Both the position numbers and the translations under genes were made by a program. From Porpolomopsis calyptriformis (lineage: Eukaryota; Basidiomycota; Agaricomycetes; Agaricales; Hygrophoraceae), in contig OX621165.1 in the NCBI GenBank assembly GCA_951640195.1, positions 2,542,001 through 2,606,000 on the forward strand: a DNA stretch of 64,000 bases, written 5' to 3'. The notes under the pieces are model-generated. The model had not been told where the DNA came from. It was given only the letters and a program-made list of their open reading frames with translations, and did not search any database. This document shows, one piece after another, positions 47,748 through 57,090 of the stretch. Each line of letters starts with the position of its first letter. Positions within the stretch are counted from its first letter, which is position 1.

Positions 47748-49244
47748 ATGGCCGACGATGTCGTGCTCCCGATTCCCAATCTCGAGCTCCCTCAACATTT
47801 CTTCACCCTCTCCACCCCATCACTGGCCCACTTGCATGAGGCTGCCCGGGAGGCCTTACTAAAAGGCATCGAAGCCGATGGTACGCTTAATTCCCAACAT
47901 TTACACACAATATATTGACTATCTACACCGGAGCACAGAAATGGCACCCTATTACCGGATTGTCACCTCAACAGGTGCACTCTCACCCGACGTTGATCTG
48001 TTAGAATCCATGGAAAAGTCGAATAAGGGTGAGCTAGAAAAGTTAGACGAAAGATTAGCAGAGGCAGAGAAGACGGAGGGCGAGTCGGAAATTTCAGATG
48101 CTCTAAAAGCTCGAGCGAACTACTTGACAAGAATCGGAGACAAGGTCCGTCCTCAACCACGTTGGTTAGAGCTCGGCCACATTCATATCTGTGCACTGCT
48201 CAGGACCGATCGATAGAAGCACAGAAACTTGCACTAGAGAAGACTCCAGGTCTCGGTTCTCGGATAGACATCGTACTCACTCTTGTCAGAATCGGTTTTT
48301 TCTTCGGCGACCACGAACTTATCTCTACACAACTCAAACAAGCTGACAAGTGCGTTCTTACCTCTCAAAGTCCTCGAATACTTGACGGACCGTCTGTTTG
48401 TCACGACAGGCTAATCGAGGCAGGCGGTGACTGGGATCGACGTAATCGGCTCAAGGTCTACAACGGCCTTCACCTTCTTTCTATCCGCCAGTTCAAACGA
48501 TGCGGCGAGCTTTTTATCGACGCCCTCTCTACATTCACCGCCACGGAGCTGCTTTCGTACAATGCATTTGTTGCTCTAACGGTCATTGCGAACACGCTGA
48601 CGCTTAAAAGGGTTGATTTGAAGAAAAAGGTGAGAGGATGGGATTTCCCCTCACGAACATATTACCGATATCCTAATCAAACGTAGATCATCGCTGCACC
48701 AGAAGTGACCCAAGCCCTCCCTGAACTCCCCATCCTAGGTGACCTGGTCAAAAACCTGTACGACTGTCATTACGACAAGTTTTTTGTTGCACTCGGTGAG
48801 TTATTCTCTTTTCCCTCGGTCCCTTATCCTCAACGGTCACAATTTAGCCACGCTCGAGCAAACCCTGCTCTTACCTTCTCGTCTCCTCTCACCACACGCT
48901 CGCTACTACATACGCGAGATGCGTATCCTCGCCTACAGCCAGCTGTTGGAATCCTATCGGAGTCTCACACTTGACAGTCTCAGCCGAGCGTTTGGCGTGA
49001 GCATAGAGTTTGTGGACAGGTGATTCCCTTTCTTCGGGTGATGATTCCCTCTCAAAAATTCACTTCCTTCAGTGAATTATCGCGGTTCATCGCAAACGGC
49101 CGATTACACTGCTCTATCGACAAAGTGCACGGCATCGTGGAGACGACACGACCGTCGTTGAAGAACGCACAATACGAGGTGGTGGTCAGACAGGGCGATG
49201 TTTTGCTAAATTCGGTGCAGAGGTTGAGTAAAGTTTTGTATTAG
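47748..49244 (+). CDS. RPN7: 26S proteasome regulatory subunit Rpn7 (PSMD6)
   Basis: Start ATG 47748 ([20 protein letters not shown]), stop TAG 49242-49244, at least six exons. Intron 1 splits the codon before MAPYYRIVT. The chain carries [20 protein letters not shown], the coiled helix [136 protein letters not shown], and a PCI winged helix [20 protein letters not shown] with [20 protein letters not shown]. This matches Rpn7 end to end. It is a lid scaffold subunit, next to Rpn3/Rpn6 in the horseshoe of PCI subunits. Confidence 0.92.
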
Positions 49245-49324
49245 CTTTTACCTCCTCTTGTTCCTTTGAAGTAGCAACACGATGAATGATTGGATTTAAT
49301 AAATTCCGATGAGGGTAATGACAT

Positions 49325-50529
49325 TTAGAGATATCCAACCGTCCCTTTCAATACCAAATAGAGTGTAAGGAGACCAACTACACCGGTGGCAAGCACTCTC
49401 CCGTGCCTTTTCAGTCCGCCAGGGACGAAACAGCTGACGGCGACGAGGCCTGCGACGTCGCTGACAATGAACATCGCGTCGCGGAGGACGGCGCCCTGGA
49501 GCGTGAGGAGGTGGATGAATCCTTGGTCCCACGCGCTTAGGATGACGTGGGTCGCGCTGACGACGATGGAGGCGAGTAGGAGGGGTGTCGGTGTCGGTGG
49601 GGATGGGGAGGTCGTGGTGTGGTGGGGGTAGGGGTATTGGAGGAGGGAGTAGAGCGCGAGCGCCGGGATGATGTCGGTTGCGTCGAAGAAGAGCTGGGTT
49701 GGGAGGAGGATGTGGTATGAGTCGTGTGGGCCGGTGTCGTTGATGTAGTTGCTGTGTAGGTCCGTTGGGGGGGAGGGGGGGGGTCAGAAAAGCAGAATGA
49801 GATTGGGGAGGTAACGTACAAAGTGATCCACCAATTATAAAACTATAAACGTCAGTGATGTGTTGGAAGGGAGTGTGGGGGATACTCACCATACCGTAGA
49901 AATTCAGGCAACTCGCGAACAAGACCCACCATCGGACCTTTGGTATCTCCGGCGCATTATTGAAAAACAGACTGCCGAGCACACAAACCGTCGCTAGCTC
50001 CACAAACTTTAACAGCATCACAAAGTGAACTGCGGACCAGAGCCAGAGGAGGGAGGTTCCCTAGTAAACAGTAGCAGCGGAGGTGGATGATATACCGTAG
50101 AGAGGAACTTACGGTAGTCATTTGGAAGTAAATATGCTTGTATCCTCCTAGGTTATAGCCTCCCTTGGGATGTGGTTTAAGTAAAACATAATTTGCGAGG
50201 AGTGGATGACGCACTTTGAACGCTCCATCCCAGCAATTGCAGGTGCAATTGTCCACATCGACGGACCGATCAGGAGAAGGTTGAGAGAGGGCATTCAAGT
50301 GAAGGGCAAGGATAACAACCAAGGCTGATATCGAGGTGGACAGCACGAAAAGCAGGACTGAACCCGGAGACGGCGATGGTGACGACGAAGTCAATTTGGC
50401 CAGCAAATTAAATGGACCGCGGTAAGGTGGTCTGAACGTGCGCGCACTCGCATTCTTGGGGGAGACAGAGGTCAGTGGGAGCTCCAAATCGGCTGGGTCG
50501 AAACCAGCAAACGGTTGGGCCATACGCAT
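49325..50529 (-). CDS. Multi-pass membrane protein of unknown function
   Basis: Reverse-strand gene, ATG 50529 (MRMAQPFAGFDPADLELPLT; MAQPF at 50523 is an alternative), stop TAA 49325-49327. It has about seven hydrophobic segments: SVLLFVLSTSISALVVILAL, then an ectodomain CNCWDGAFKVRHPLL and GGYNLGGYKHIYFQMT, then FVMLLKFVELATVCVLGSLF, VRWWVLFASCLNFYGM, LLPTQLFFDATDIIPALALY, LLLASIVVSATHVILSAWDQ, MFIVSDVAGLVAVSCFVPGG and VLATGVVGLLTLYLVLKG. The loops and the CNCW motif suggest an extracellular N-terminal domain. I do not recognise the family. Tail-to-tail with rpn7 (80 bp apart). Confidence 0.65.
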
Positions 50530-50550
50530 CAAGAGTCACCTGATTTGCTG

Positions 50551-50909
50551 TAACTCCAAATCGATCGTGCTAAATGTCAGGCGATTCTCAAGCTTCCTTC
50601 CCGAAATCTGTGATTCGTTGGCAGTACCACAATCGCTGTGCCACCTTTCTTTGCGTTTTCCCTGAAGTGAGCATCCAATCCGCTTGATTCCTCCGCTTCT
50701 GCAGGTTCAGTCCTCACTCAAATCTCTCACTAAATATGCCGCGTTCATCAGCAACAAATGGCCATTGACCTGGGCATCTTATCTCCAGAATATCAAACAA
50801 GTTCCATCATGAATGGCATGGCATGTAAGTGTAGACCTTATTGACAGCTTAAATCACATTAATTTGCAGACATAGAATGTTGCGGCTGCTGCGGAAGTTC
50901 CCAACCTTA
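50551..50909 (+). pseudogene. Truncated, frameshifted copy of HNH protein 1 gene
   Basis: DNA closely similar to the start of the HNH gene at 37343, in the opposite orientation. It begins before the start codon (CCAAATCGATNGTGCTAAAT in both), runs through ATGTCA at 50572, and keeps the words for QYHNRCAT, FPEVSIQSA, SLTKYAAFISNK and PLTWASY, then intron-like sequence and the GGCTGC/CCCAACCTTAT segment. A short deletion after CCCGAAATCTGT shifts the frame, so it is not functional. Similarity stops at CCCAACCTTA, where the pogo-like element begins. Confidence 0.8.
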
Positions 50910-51548
50910 TTCTGTGCCTGGTCAGGAAGTTGGTCAGACCAGGTACTCGGTCAGTTGCTTCTATATCTGAAGGCAATGCTTTTTAGATACTTTCTGCAGT
51001 ATAGACTAACAAGCTGTACTTGAGGCCATGTCTGTGCCAAATTTCAAGTTACTGATCCACCTGCATCGAGGATTACAACTGTTTGATGGGTGACTCATGA
51101 GGATTTGGTCAGCTTTGGCTATCAGACTGGCGATGACTAATCCAGCCAAGGCTTCATTCTCCTCGATTTCTTATCCATTCTACTTCAAAATTTGGCACAA
51201 CACAGCTGGCAAATTAACCCTTCATTTCAAAAGTTCCTCCTCCTCACACTGCACCAAGTAAAGCCTATGTTTCCTCATATTCCTGTGTTGTAGCATTAAA
51301 GCCTGTTTCATATCAGACAAAATCAATGCAAGCCTACCAAACAAGGAGGGAACAATTTGCTCTACTTTTTTTTCGTATGTCAAACCTCAGCACCACCCCT
51401 TTTGTTCTCTGCTATTTACAGATTTTATCCAATTTTTTACATTCAGCAATTCCACATTCAACTTTGATCACGACAATACATACCTTCAACGTGTTTTTAT
51501 CACTTTACATTTGAATCCTTCCCCCCACACAAATCTTGGCTTCCCACC

Positions 51549-51995
51549 ATGGCTCCACCTCTTGCTGAACCCCCTTTGCTTGTAGATCTCACTCAGGCAC
51601 AGCTAATGGAGCACGCACTCACTGTGCTTGTTGCCTCGGGTACCAAACTCAATGGCAAGCCAAATCTCTCCATCCGAAACGTGGCAATGCAGTTTGAGGT
51701 CCCTCGAAGCACTCTTACTGATAGATGGAATGGCATCCTTACCCGCAAGGAGGGCCATGCGCATGAGCTCCTGCTTACTACTGCACAGGAGGAGGTGCTC
51801 ACGGAGTGGATCCAAGTGGCAGGTCGCCGAGGAATTAGCTATTGGGCTCAGCATTGCGTCATTGAGGTGGTGGCTAGAGCTGTATGGCTCGTCATCGTCT
51901 ACACCAACAGGTCGTGGTCAATGTTGTGGCATCCCCCAATCTTGATCGCAACCGTCGTTGGACGGTTGTACGGCTATTCTAGTTGTAACAAGTAG
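51549..51995 (+). CDS. Truncated pogo-type transposase (DNA-binding part)
   Basis: ATG 51549 (MAPPLAEPPLLVDLTQAQLM), 148 codons. Residues 36-60 include NLSIRNVAMQFEVPRSTLTD, a psq-type helix-turn-helix. ILTRKEGHAHELLLTTAQEE, VLTEWIQVAGRRGI follows as the CENP-B-type second helix-turn-helix. Then homology stops: the remaining 40 codons look like unrelated DNA, and no DDE domain is found within the element. It could bind the element ends but not catalyse transposition. Confidence 0.65.
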   Translation: MAPPLAEPPLLVDLTQAQLMEHALTVLVASGTKLNGKPNLSIRNVAMQFEVPRSTLTDRWNGILTRKEGHAHELLLTTAQEEVLTEWIQVAGRRGISYWAQHCVIEVVARAVWLVIVYTNRSWSMLWHPPILIATVVGRLYGYSSCNK

Positions 51996-52655
51996 GACGT
52001 GGGCGATACAGCGTGGAGACATAGCCCGCCGTTGGTGGTGACGTGGCACATCCTGTGCCTCGTGATGGCCTCGATATCGACAACGTCGGTCTTGTTCCGA
52101 CATCAATACAAAACACAAATGAAAAAAATCCATAGGCAAAGGAAACCCTGCTTGATGGTCAGTCAATGACAGGGGATTGCGAACCATCCTCTGATGGCCG
52201 AAAAGGGGACTGCGAACCATACTCTGATGACCAGTCAAACGAAAAGCGACTGCAAACCATCCTGTAAGCTTCCAAAGATAGGCTTAGTCGAAGAAATCGT
52301 ACATGAATGATGAGGATATGGCTGAAAAAGCGAAAATTGGAGGATAATTGACCGGAAGTTGGGCCGGGAATGATGATGACACTGAGAGACGAAGATGAGG
52401 GGTGCAAAATGAGCACTTGACGAAAGAATTGGGCATAAAACGAAGGCAATATTAGCAGATTGGTCTGGATAGGGGTCCAAAATCTAAAGTCGTAGAGACA
52501 ATGACGGTAATGATGGGGGAGGCGAAATAGATGAAAGCAGATGAGGAAACCATGAGGAGCTCGAGGGGGAGCTCTAGGACAAGTGTCTAACGGTCCGAAA
52601 CGGTGAGGAAAGAGCCATGAAATGGGTCTGCCTGGTGATGAGGGTGGAGGGGGTA

Positions 52656-53230
52656 TGTCGTTGGTCAATAACGCGTGGACGGATATGGACGATCTTGGGG
52701 TCGTTGGAAAGGTATGGACGAGGCGTCGTGACGATCCAAAGATGGAGGGAATCTGTGGGGTCAATCTGGAGATATGGCCGAATCATAATCCTATCTGGTC
52801 CAAAGAACAAAGAAATACATATCTTTGGAACCGCTGAACGGAATCCTACAAATGCGGGGTCGTTTTGATGCGGTTGACGAGACGAACCGAAGGGATGCAA
52901 TCGACAAGGGATACGTGGAATATCGAGTGAAAACGAAATTGGGCACAATGTAAGAGAAGGGTACAAAGACAAAGGTGTTTGTCGACAACGTGTGGGTGGA
53001 TCTGAGTGATATCGGGCTCGTTAGAAGGGCACGAAATGGGACTTATCGAGACCCAAGAATGAACGATTGACGAGCTGTCAAACTGTCGATATCGCCAAAT
53101 CATCCTCCAGGTATGCCACAACAAAGACATGCGAGAATCTGTGGAACTACTGGGCCGAATCTTATGAGCTTGGAACCGTCGGAAAGCCCTTGAAAACGTG
53201 AATCGAGCGATATAGATATCATGCGAAACG
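52656..53230. repeat. Two diverged direct repeats of about 320 bp in the pogo-like element
   Basis: The stretch from about 52656 (CAATAACGCGTGGACGGATA) reappears about 321 bases on, at 52977 (GACAACGTGTGGGTGGATCT), and similarity continues with GGTCGTTGGAA / GCTCGTTAGAA. Identity is moderate by eye. A shorter repeated phrase, CTGCGAACCAT..CTCTGATG, occurs at 52174-52250. Confidence 0.45.
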
Positions 53231-53959
53231 AACCGAAACTGAGTGAGATCGACGTCAAAGGGTAGGTTGGGGAATGGGTCAAAGTCCTGAGATGGGGATC
53301 TTGAATGGTGGTACAGATGGTCTTGAAAGGCAAGCTGAGTGCAGGGATGATATGGTGTTGTCGAGAACGATGGGAGACAGGACAATGAAGAAGAAAATGA
53401 GGGTGGAGATACACTGAAAAGTGCATAGGCAAAATGAAGAGAACTGAGTGAAGCAAAGGAGCACAATCCATCGCACTGGGCTCTAGAATGATACGTCTGG
53501 GATGGGCCTGAGGGCAAGGGTGGCCAGCAGTTAGCCAGAGTGGTGTTGTTGGGAGTCACTCAACAAGAATCAGAGCACACACTGGTGTGCCTCATCTGCA
53601 CCATTTCTACCCTTGCCAGTTGGCAGGGGACTACCTTGTGACAGTGGGTCACCTCCGCCGTCTTTGCAGTGGTCTGGCACGTCGTGCCCATGCGAGGTGG
53701 TGTTGGTAGTGGTGGCTGTGCAGGAAGTTCCCACGGGTGACCGAGTACCTGAACTGCCGCAATTTAGCACTCCCTGTGGCAAAATATTCATATCATGGCA
53801 GCGGCATCACATAAAAATATTGAAAGCATGTCAGATGGGAGACAACTAGTTGGCCTTGCTATCTGAAGTTCCTAACATACTGTGCAGACTGTATTTATTG
53901 TATACTACTCTGCTTTAGCTAGCCTGACCGAGTACTAGGCCAGGCACAGTAATATATAC

Positions 53960-53977
53960 AGGGGGGCGCGCGCGCGT
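53960..53977. repeat. GC dinucleotide run
   Basis: A run GGGGGGCGCGCGCGCG lies just outside the right end of the pogo-like element. Simple sequence of this kind is prone to slippage and could form Z-DNA. Confidence 0.5.
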
Positions 53978-53997
53978 GAAGATACTAATTAGTTATT

Positions 53998-54163
53998 ATG
54001 TGTGAAACAAGCATGCTCCTTTCGGGCATCTTATTTTACAATTATTATTACAATTATGCATCATTATGCGCAAAACGAGTATACTCATTTTGCGCATGTT
54101 ATTTATTTATTATTTATTAGTATTAATTATTATGCACAGAACGAGCATGCTCCTTTCGCGCAT
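53998..54163. repeat. Three copies of a 32-bp inverted-repeat unit
   Basis: Copies at 53998-54029, 54066-54097 and 54132-54163 each begin ATG and end CAT. The second copy is a near-perfect palindrome (ATGCGCAAAACGAG and its complement flank TATA). The outer copies have the centre GCATGC. Units are spaced 66-68 bp, separated by AT-rich DNA. Confidence 0.75.
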
Positions 54164-55070
54164 GTTAATTTATTATTAGTATTATTGTTGTTCAAGTTAA
54201 TATTGTTAGTATTATTTACTAACTTGATCAATTGAGCTTAGTATTATTAACACTCTCTCCAACAAATCTGCTATACTTGCGCTACAAATATACACTTCTG
54301 GCGCACAAGCTATCTTACAAAGCTGGAAATTCACAGCCCTGACCCTAACTGATTTGCAAAATATGTCTAACAATATTAAAAATATAATTTTGTCCAGTAA
54401 GGTCCTTCATACCGGACCCTCCCATCAACCAACAAGTAATCCTACACATACAAGAGGAACTAACTGAACTCAAAGCCCGTATTGCTACCATGGATAACAC
54501 AATAGCTAGACTCGATGCTAAGGTTCACAAGGAGACAACGCAGTTAAGAGGTATGGTGGATTTGCTCACAGCCCTTTTTCGTCAGTCAGTCCAATCCTAT
54601 CAATGTCTTTACCAAACTCATCCTTTCAAAAAGCTGCTGAAGTTTTGAATGACCAAAGAGAGTTCTGATATGATTCTGTTCGGAAAAGAGGATACTCTCT
54701 GGATATATAAGGAAATAGGTCACCCTCCGCTTTTTTTGAATTCAGGGTATTTCCTTATTTGGTTGCTTACTCAGGGTGACCTTCCTTATTTGGAGTACAG
54801 GGGGTGGTCCGATGTTTTTACAAGTTGGGGGTGCAATGTTTTTGCAAGTTGGGGTTACTTTCACTAGCTTATTGAACATCACATTGGAAGATCCGATGTA
54901 TTACCCGGGCGACCCCAAAACCCTGTATAATAAAAAATATCCATAAATTCATAGAACATACCTCTGCATCTGAGTAATGTACCCTAATATTTTCAGAAAG
55001 GTGGTGTTACCCATTCCTGAGTTCTTGATTTTACAATCTTTTTAGTCTAGGTTGAAGGTGTGTCAGGCGG
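54164..55070. other. AT-rich repeat-flanking DNA
   Basis: No complete gene. One short coiled-coil-like frame (separate entry) lies within. The right part carries phrases such as GGGCGACCCCAAAACCCTG that resemble GC-rich motifs near 62.4 kb. Confidence 0.4.
54490..54648 (+). CDS. Short coiled-coil ORF fragment, probably mobile-element derived
   Basis: ATG 54490 gives 52 residues (MDNTIARLDAKVHKETTQLR ... KKLLKF). The same frame is open upstream for HIQEELTELKARIAT, which continues the heptad pattern. It looks like part of a coiled-coil gag-type protein. No partner domain is visible. It lies in repeat-rich DNA next to the gypsy element. Confidence 0.3.
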   Translation: MDNTIARLDAKVHKETTQLRGMVDLLTALFRQSVQSYQCLYQTHPFKKLLKF

Positions 55071-55481
55071 TGTCACGGTCGTAATTTTCCTTCTTTTTCT
55101 TTATCTTATCGTATGCAAACCTATCTCTTATCTTGGGATTCCCCCCATTTGTTATCGGGATTCCCCATTACCTTCCTTTGGGATTCCCCAGGGATTCCCC
55201 AGCACTTTACCCATATGCGGACACACTTCATTTCCATTATGTTTCAACCCCTTTATGATTCGTCATCGATCACGATGACTCACCCTTATCTCTACCTCAT
55301 GTATGTCGCACTGACTCACACAAGATAAGTAGTCAGTATATAAAGAGTACTTCTGTACGTATCAGACCTTAAGTCTGATTCCTCGTTAGCCTACTCATAA
55401 CAAGGACTTGGAACCATCTCTTATATCTCTTGGGACAGAACACCCGAAGTAAAACGCATTCCGAACAACCGGTTTATAACA
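55071..55481 (+). repeat. 5' LTR
   Basis: 411 bp, TGTCACGGTC...TTTATAACA. It contains four GGGATTCCCC-type phrases at 55135-55200, a TATA box and the presumed transcript start. It differs from the 3' LTR at six sites. Confidence 0.95.
55337..55344 (+). promoter_or_regulatory. LTR TATA box
   Basis: TATATAAA lies 34 bases before AAGTCTGATTC at 55371, the spacing expected between a TATA element and a transcription start. The same arrangement is present in the 3' LTR. Confidence 0.7.
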
Positions 55482-55482
55482 A

Positions 55483-55493
55483 GAATCAGACTT
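55483..55493 (+). other. Self-priming primer-binding site
   Basis: GAATCAGACTT, starting two bases after the LTR, is the exact complement of the 11 bases AAGTCTGATTC at 55371-55381, where the RNA should begin. This is the Tf1/sushi arrangement, in which the 5' end of the RNA primes reverse transcription. No TGG-type tRNA primer site is present. Confidence 0.75.
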
Positions 55494-55929
55494 CCTTCTG
55501 GTTCTCTCCCACCTGCTTATCCAAACACCCCCATCGCTGTGATCATCGACATCACCTCTTTGCCCCTTACCAACTTCCATCCTGGCTTCTACCGACAACT
55601 CAGACATTGAAGAACACTATGAAGACCCCCTTTCAAGATCGACTTTTTCAGCTACAGTTCGAGACCAAGAACCATCCTTTTCTTCAGTCCTTGAAGAAAC
55701 GATAGCTATCCCTACCCCTGCTCCTACCTCTCTAGGACCACGGACTCGATCAAGAACAAGAGGACTCTTCACTCCGTCTTCAGTGCCAACAACTAGACCA
55801 GTTCATCAACGGACTGCTACCCCACCAGGACGATACGGTTCCCTCTATTCTCAACTTTCCTCTGCGACACCCACACCCACACCAATACCAACAGCTCCAA
55901 CGACTCCACAACAAACGACATCTACCAAT

Positions 55930-57090
55930 ATGTCAGGAACGTCCGCTAACGCCCCCACCAACCCCCCTACCATTGATATTGCGACCTTGGTGGCCACTGT
56001 TCGCCAACTCGAACAAACCATCACCCAACAACAACAATTGATCGCCCAGCTCCAGCAACAACAACAACCCCAACCTCCTCCACAACCCCAACAACCCCAA
56101 CAACCTCTTCTGCCCCAACAACCTGCTCCCCCCTCCATCAAAATCGCCAAACCCAATGAATATGACGGGTCTGCTGCCAAATGTCTCAACTTCATCCAAG
56201 CTTGTCGTCTAGTCCTTGACGACAGCCAATGGTCCGACAGACAGAAAATTACTTATGTCTTGTCGTTTATGAAGATTGGAGTCGCCCAGTCATGGGCCCG
56301 ACAACAGACCCAAGAGTTCAAGCGTGCTCAGTGGATCGGAGCTGATTACGAAGATTTCATGGAAGAGCTTGAGGAGTGTTTTGGAGATGTTGATGCGAGA
56401 GCAACAGCGCAGGTCAAAATTCAAAAGGTAACCCAAGGACTTTCTACTGTGGACAATTATAATGTACGATTTGGAGCTCTCACAGACGAAACAGGATTCA
56501 ACGACGACGCGCTCAAAGTTTTCTACCGGAACGGCCTCAATCCCAGAATTCTCGAAAAGATCTATGCCCTTGATCCCATCCCCGCCACCCTCAACGCTTG
56601 GAAGCGAAAAGCTTCCGTTTTCGACCGACAACATCTCGAGCTTGCACTTGAGCGTCGTGCCGCTCCCCGGAGCAACTACTATGCTCCCAGGGAGACTGTG
56701 GCTCGAACGACGACCCGAACTCCCTCCTCTGCTCCTGTCAAACAGGAGACACCTTCCTCATCATCAATATCGCGCGTTCCGCGAGGCAACTGCTATCGCT
56801 GTGGAGAACCAGGTCATTGGGTGAACAAGTGTCCAAATTCCCCTCTCGCCTCTTCTTCGGCAGCGCATCCATCGAGTAGTGCCCCTGCCGGACAACGACG
56901 AGGAAGACCAACCACAGGGCGAGGTCGAGGACGAAGTATTCGAGGAATCGAGACAGAACGTGCCGACGAGGTGGTTTCCCCGGCTACTGCGGAGGAAACT
57001 ATTCGAGTGGTGGACAACTGCGGGATCGATCACTGGCCGAAGGAAAGAAAAGCTCAGCTCGTCAAGGAACTGAAAGAACAGGGTTTTTAA
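55930..57090 (+). CDS. gag: Gag polyprotein of the chromovirus
   Basis: First ATG in frame is 55930 (MSGTSANAPTNPPTIDIATL); the frame is open further upstream from 55543, encoding gag-like sequence (ILASTDNSDIEEHYEDPLSR), so the real start may be non-AUG or lost. A glutamine-rich helix (QTITQQQQLIAQLQQQQQ) precedes the capsid-like domain (KPNEYDGSAAKCLNFIQACR, QWSDRQKITYVLSFMKIG, ARQQTQEFKRAQWIGADYED, FMEELEECFGDVDARATAQV). A CCHC zinc knuckle CYRCGEPGHWVNKC lies near residue 295, followed by a basic region. Gag assembles the virus-like particle and packages RNA. The stop TAA at 57088-57090 sits directly on a putative slippery sequence. Confidence 0.9.
   Translation: MSGTSANAPTNPPTIDIATLVATVRQLEQTITQQQQLIAQLQQQQQPQPPPQPQQPQQPLLPQQPAPPSIKIAKPNEYDGSAAKCLNFIQACRLVLDDSQWSDRQKITYVLSFMKIGVAQSWARQQTQEFKRAQWIGADYEDFMEELEECFGDVDARATAQVKIQKVTQGLSTVDNYNVRFGALTDETGFNDDALKVFYRNGLNPRILEKIYALDPIPATLNAWKRKASVFDRQHLELALERRAAPRSNYYAPRETVARTTTRTPSSAPVKQETPSSSSISRVPRGNCYRCGEPGHWVNKCPNSPLASSSAAHPSSSAPAGQRRGRPTTGRGRGRSIRGIETERADEVVSPATAEETIRVVDNCGIDHWPKERKAQLVKELKEQGF
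57078..57090 (+). promoter_or_regulatory. Putative -1 ribosomal frameshift site between gag and pol
   Basis: The gag frame reads CAG GGT TTT TAA, which contains the X-XXY-YYZ heptamer G-GGT-TTT immediately before the stop. A -1 slip continues in the pol frame (TTA AAG AGT CCG ...). Downstream pol is in that -1 frame. No downstream RNA structure was assessed. Confidence 0.5.

Larger units (their letters stand above)
50910..53949. mobile_element. Pogo-like DNA transposon, non-autonomous, about 3.0 kb
   Basis: Left end at about 50912 (CTGTGCCTGGTCAG...) and right end at 53949 (complement ACTGTGCCTGGCC...) share CTGTGCCTGG and, a little inside, TACTCGGTCAG, as imperfect terminal inverted repeats. 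It contains a CENP-B/pogo-type helix-turn-helix ORF near the left end but no DDE catalytic domain. The interior (52100-53560) is built from diverged direct repeats of about 320 bp. It starts exactly where the HNH pseudogene breaks; the right flank does not resume HNH sequence. Confidence 0.6.

Noticed and set aside
52159..53559. Long reverse-strand ORFs inside the pogo-like element
   Set aside because: Composition follows the repeated DNA units. Similar peptide phrases recur because of the DNA repeats, with no recognisable domain or start context.
55482..55500. tRNA primer-binding site after the 5' LTR
   Set aside because: No TGG start or tRNA 3'-end complement is seen. The self-complementary 11-mer explains priming better.
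55783..55929. Gag start at 55783
   Set aside because: The codon there is GTG. The first ATG in frame is 55930, and the open frame reaches back to 55543, so 55783 has no special status.
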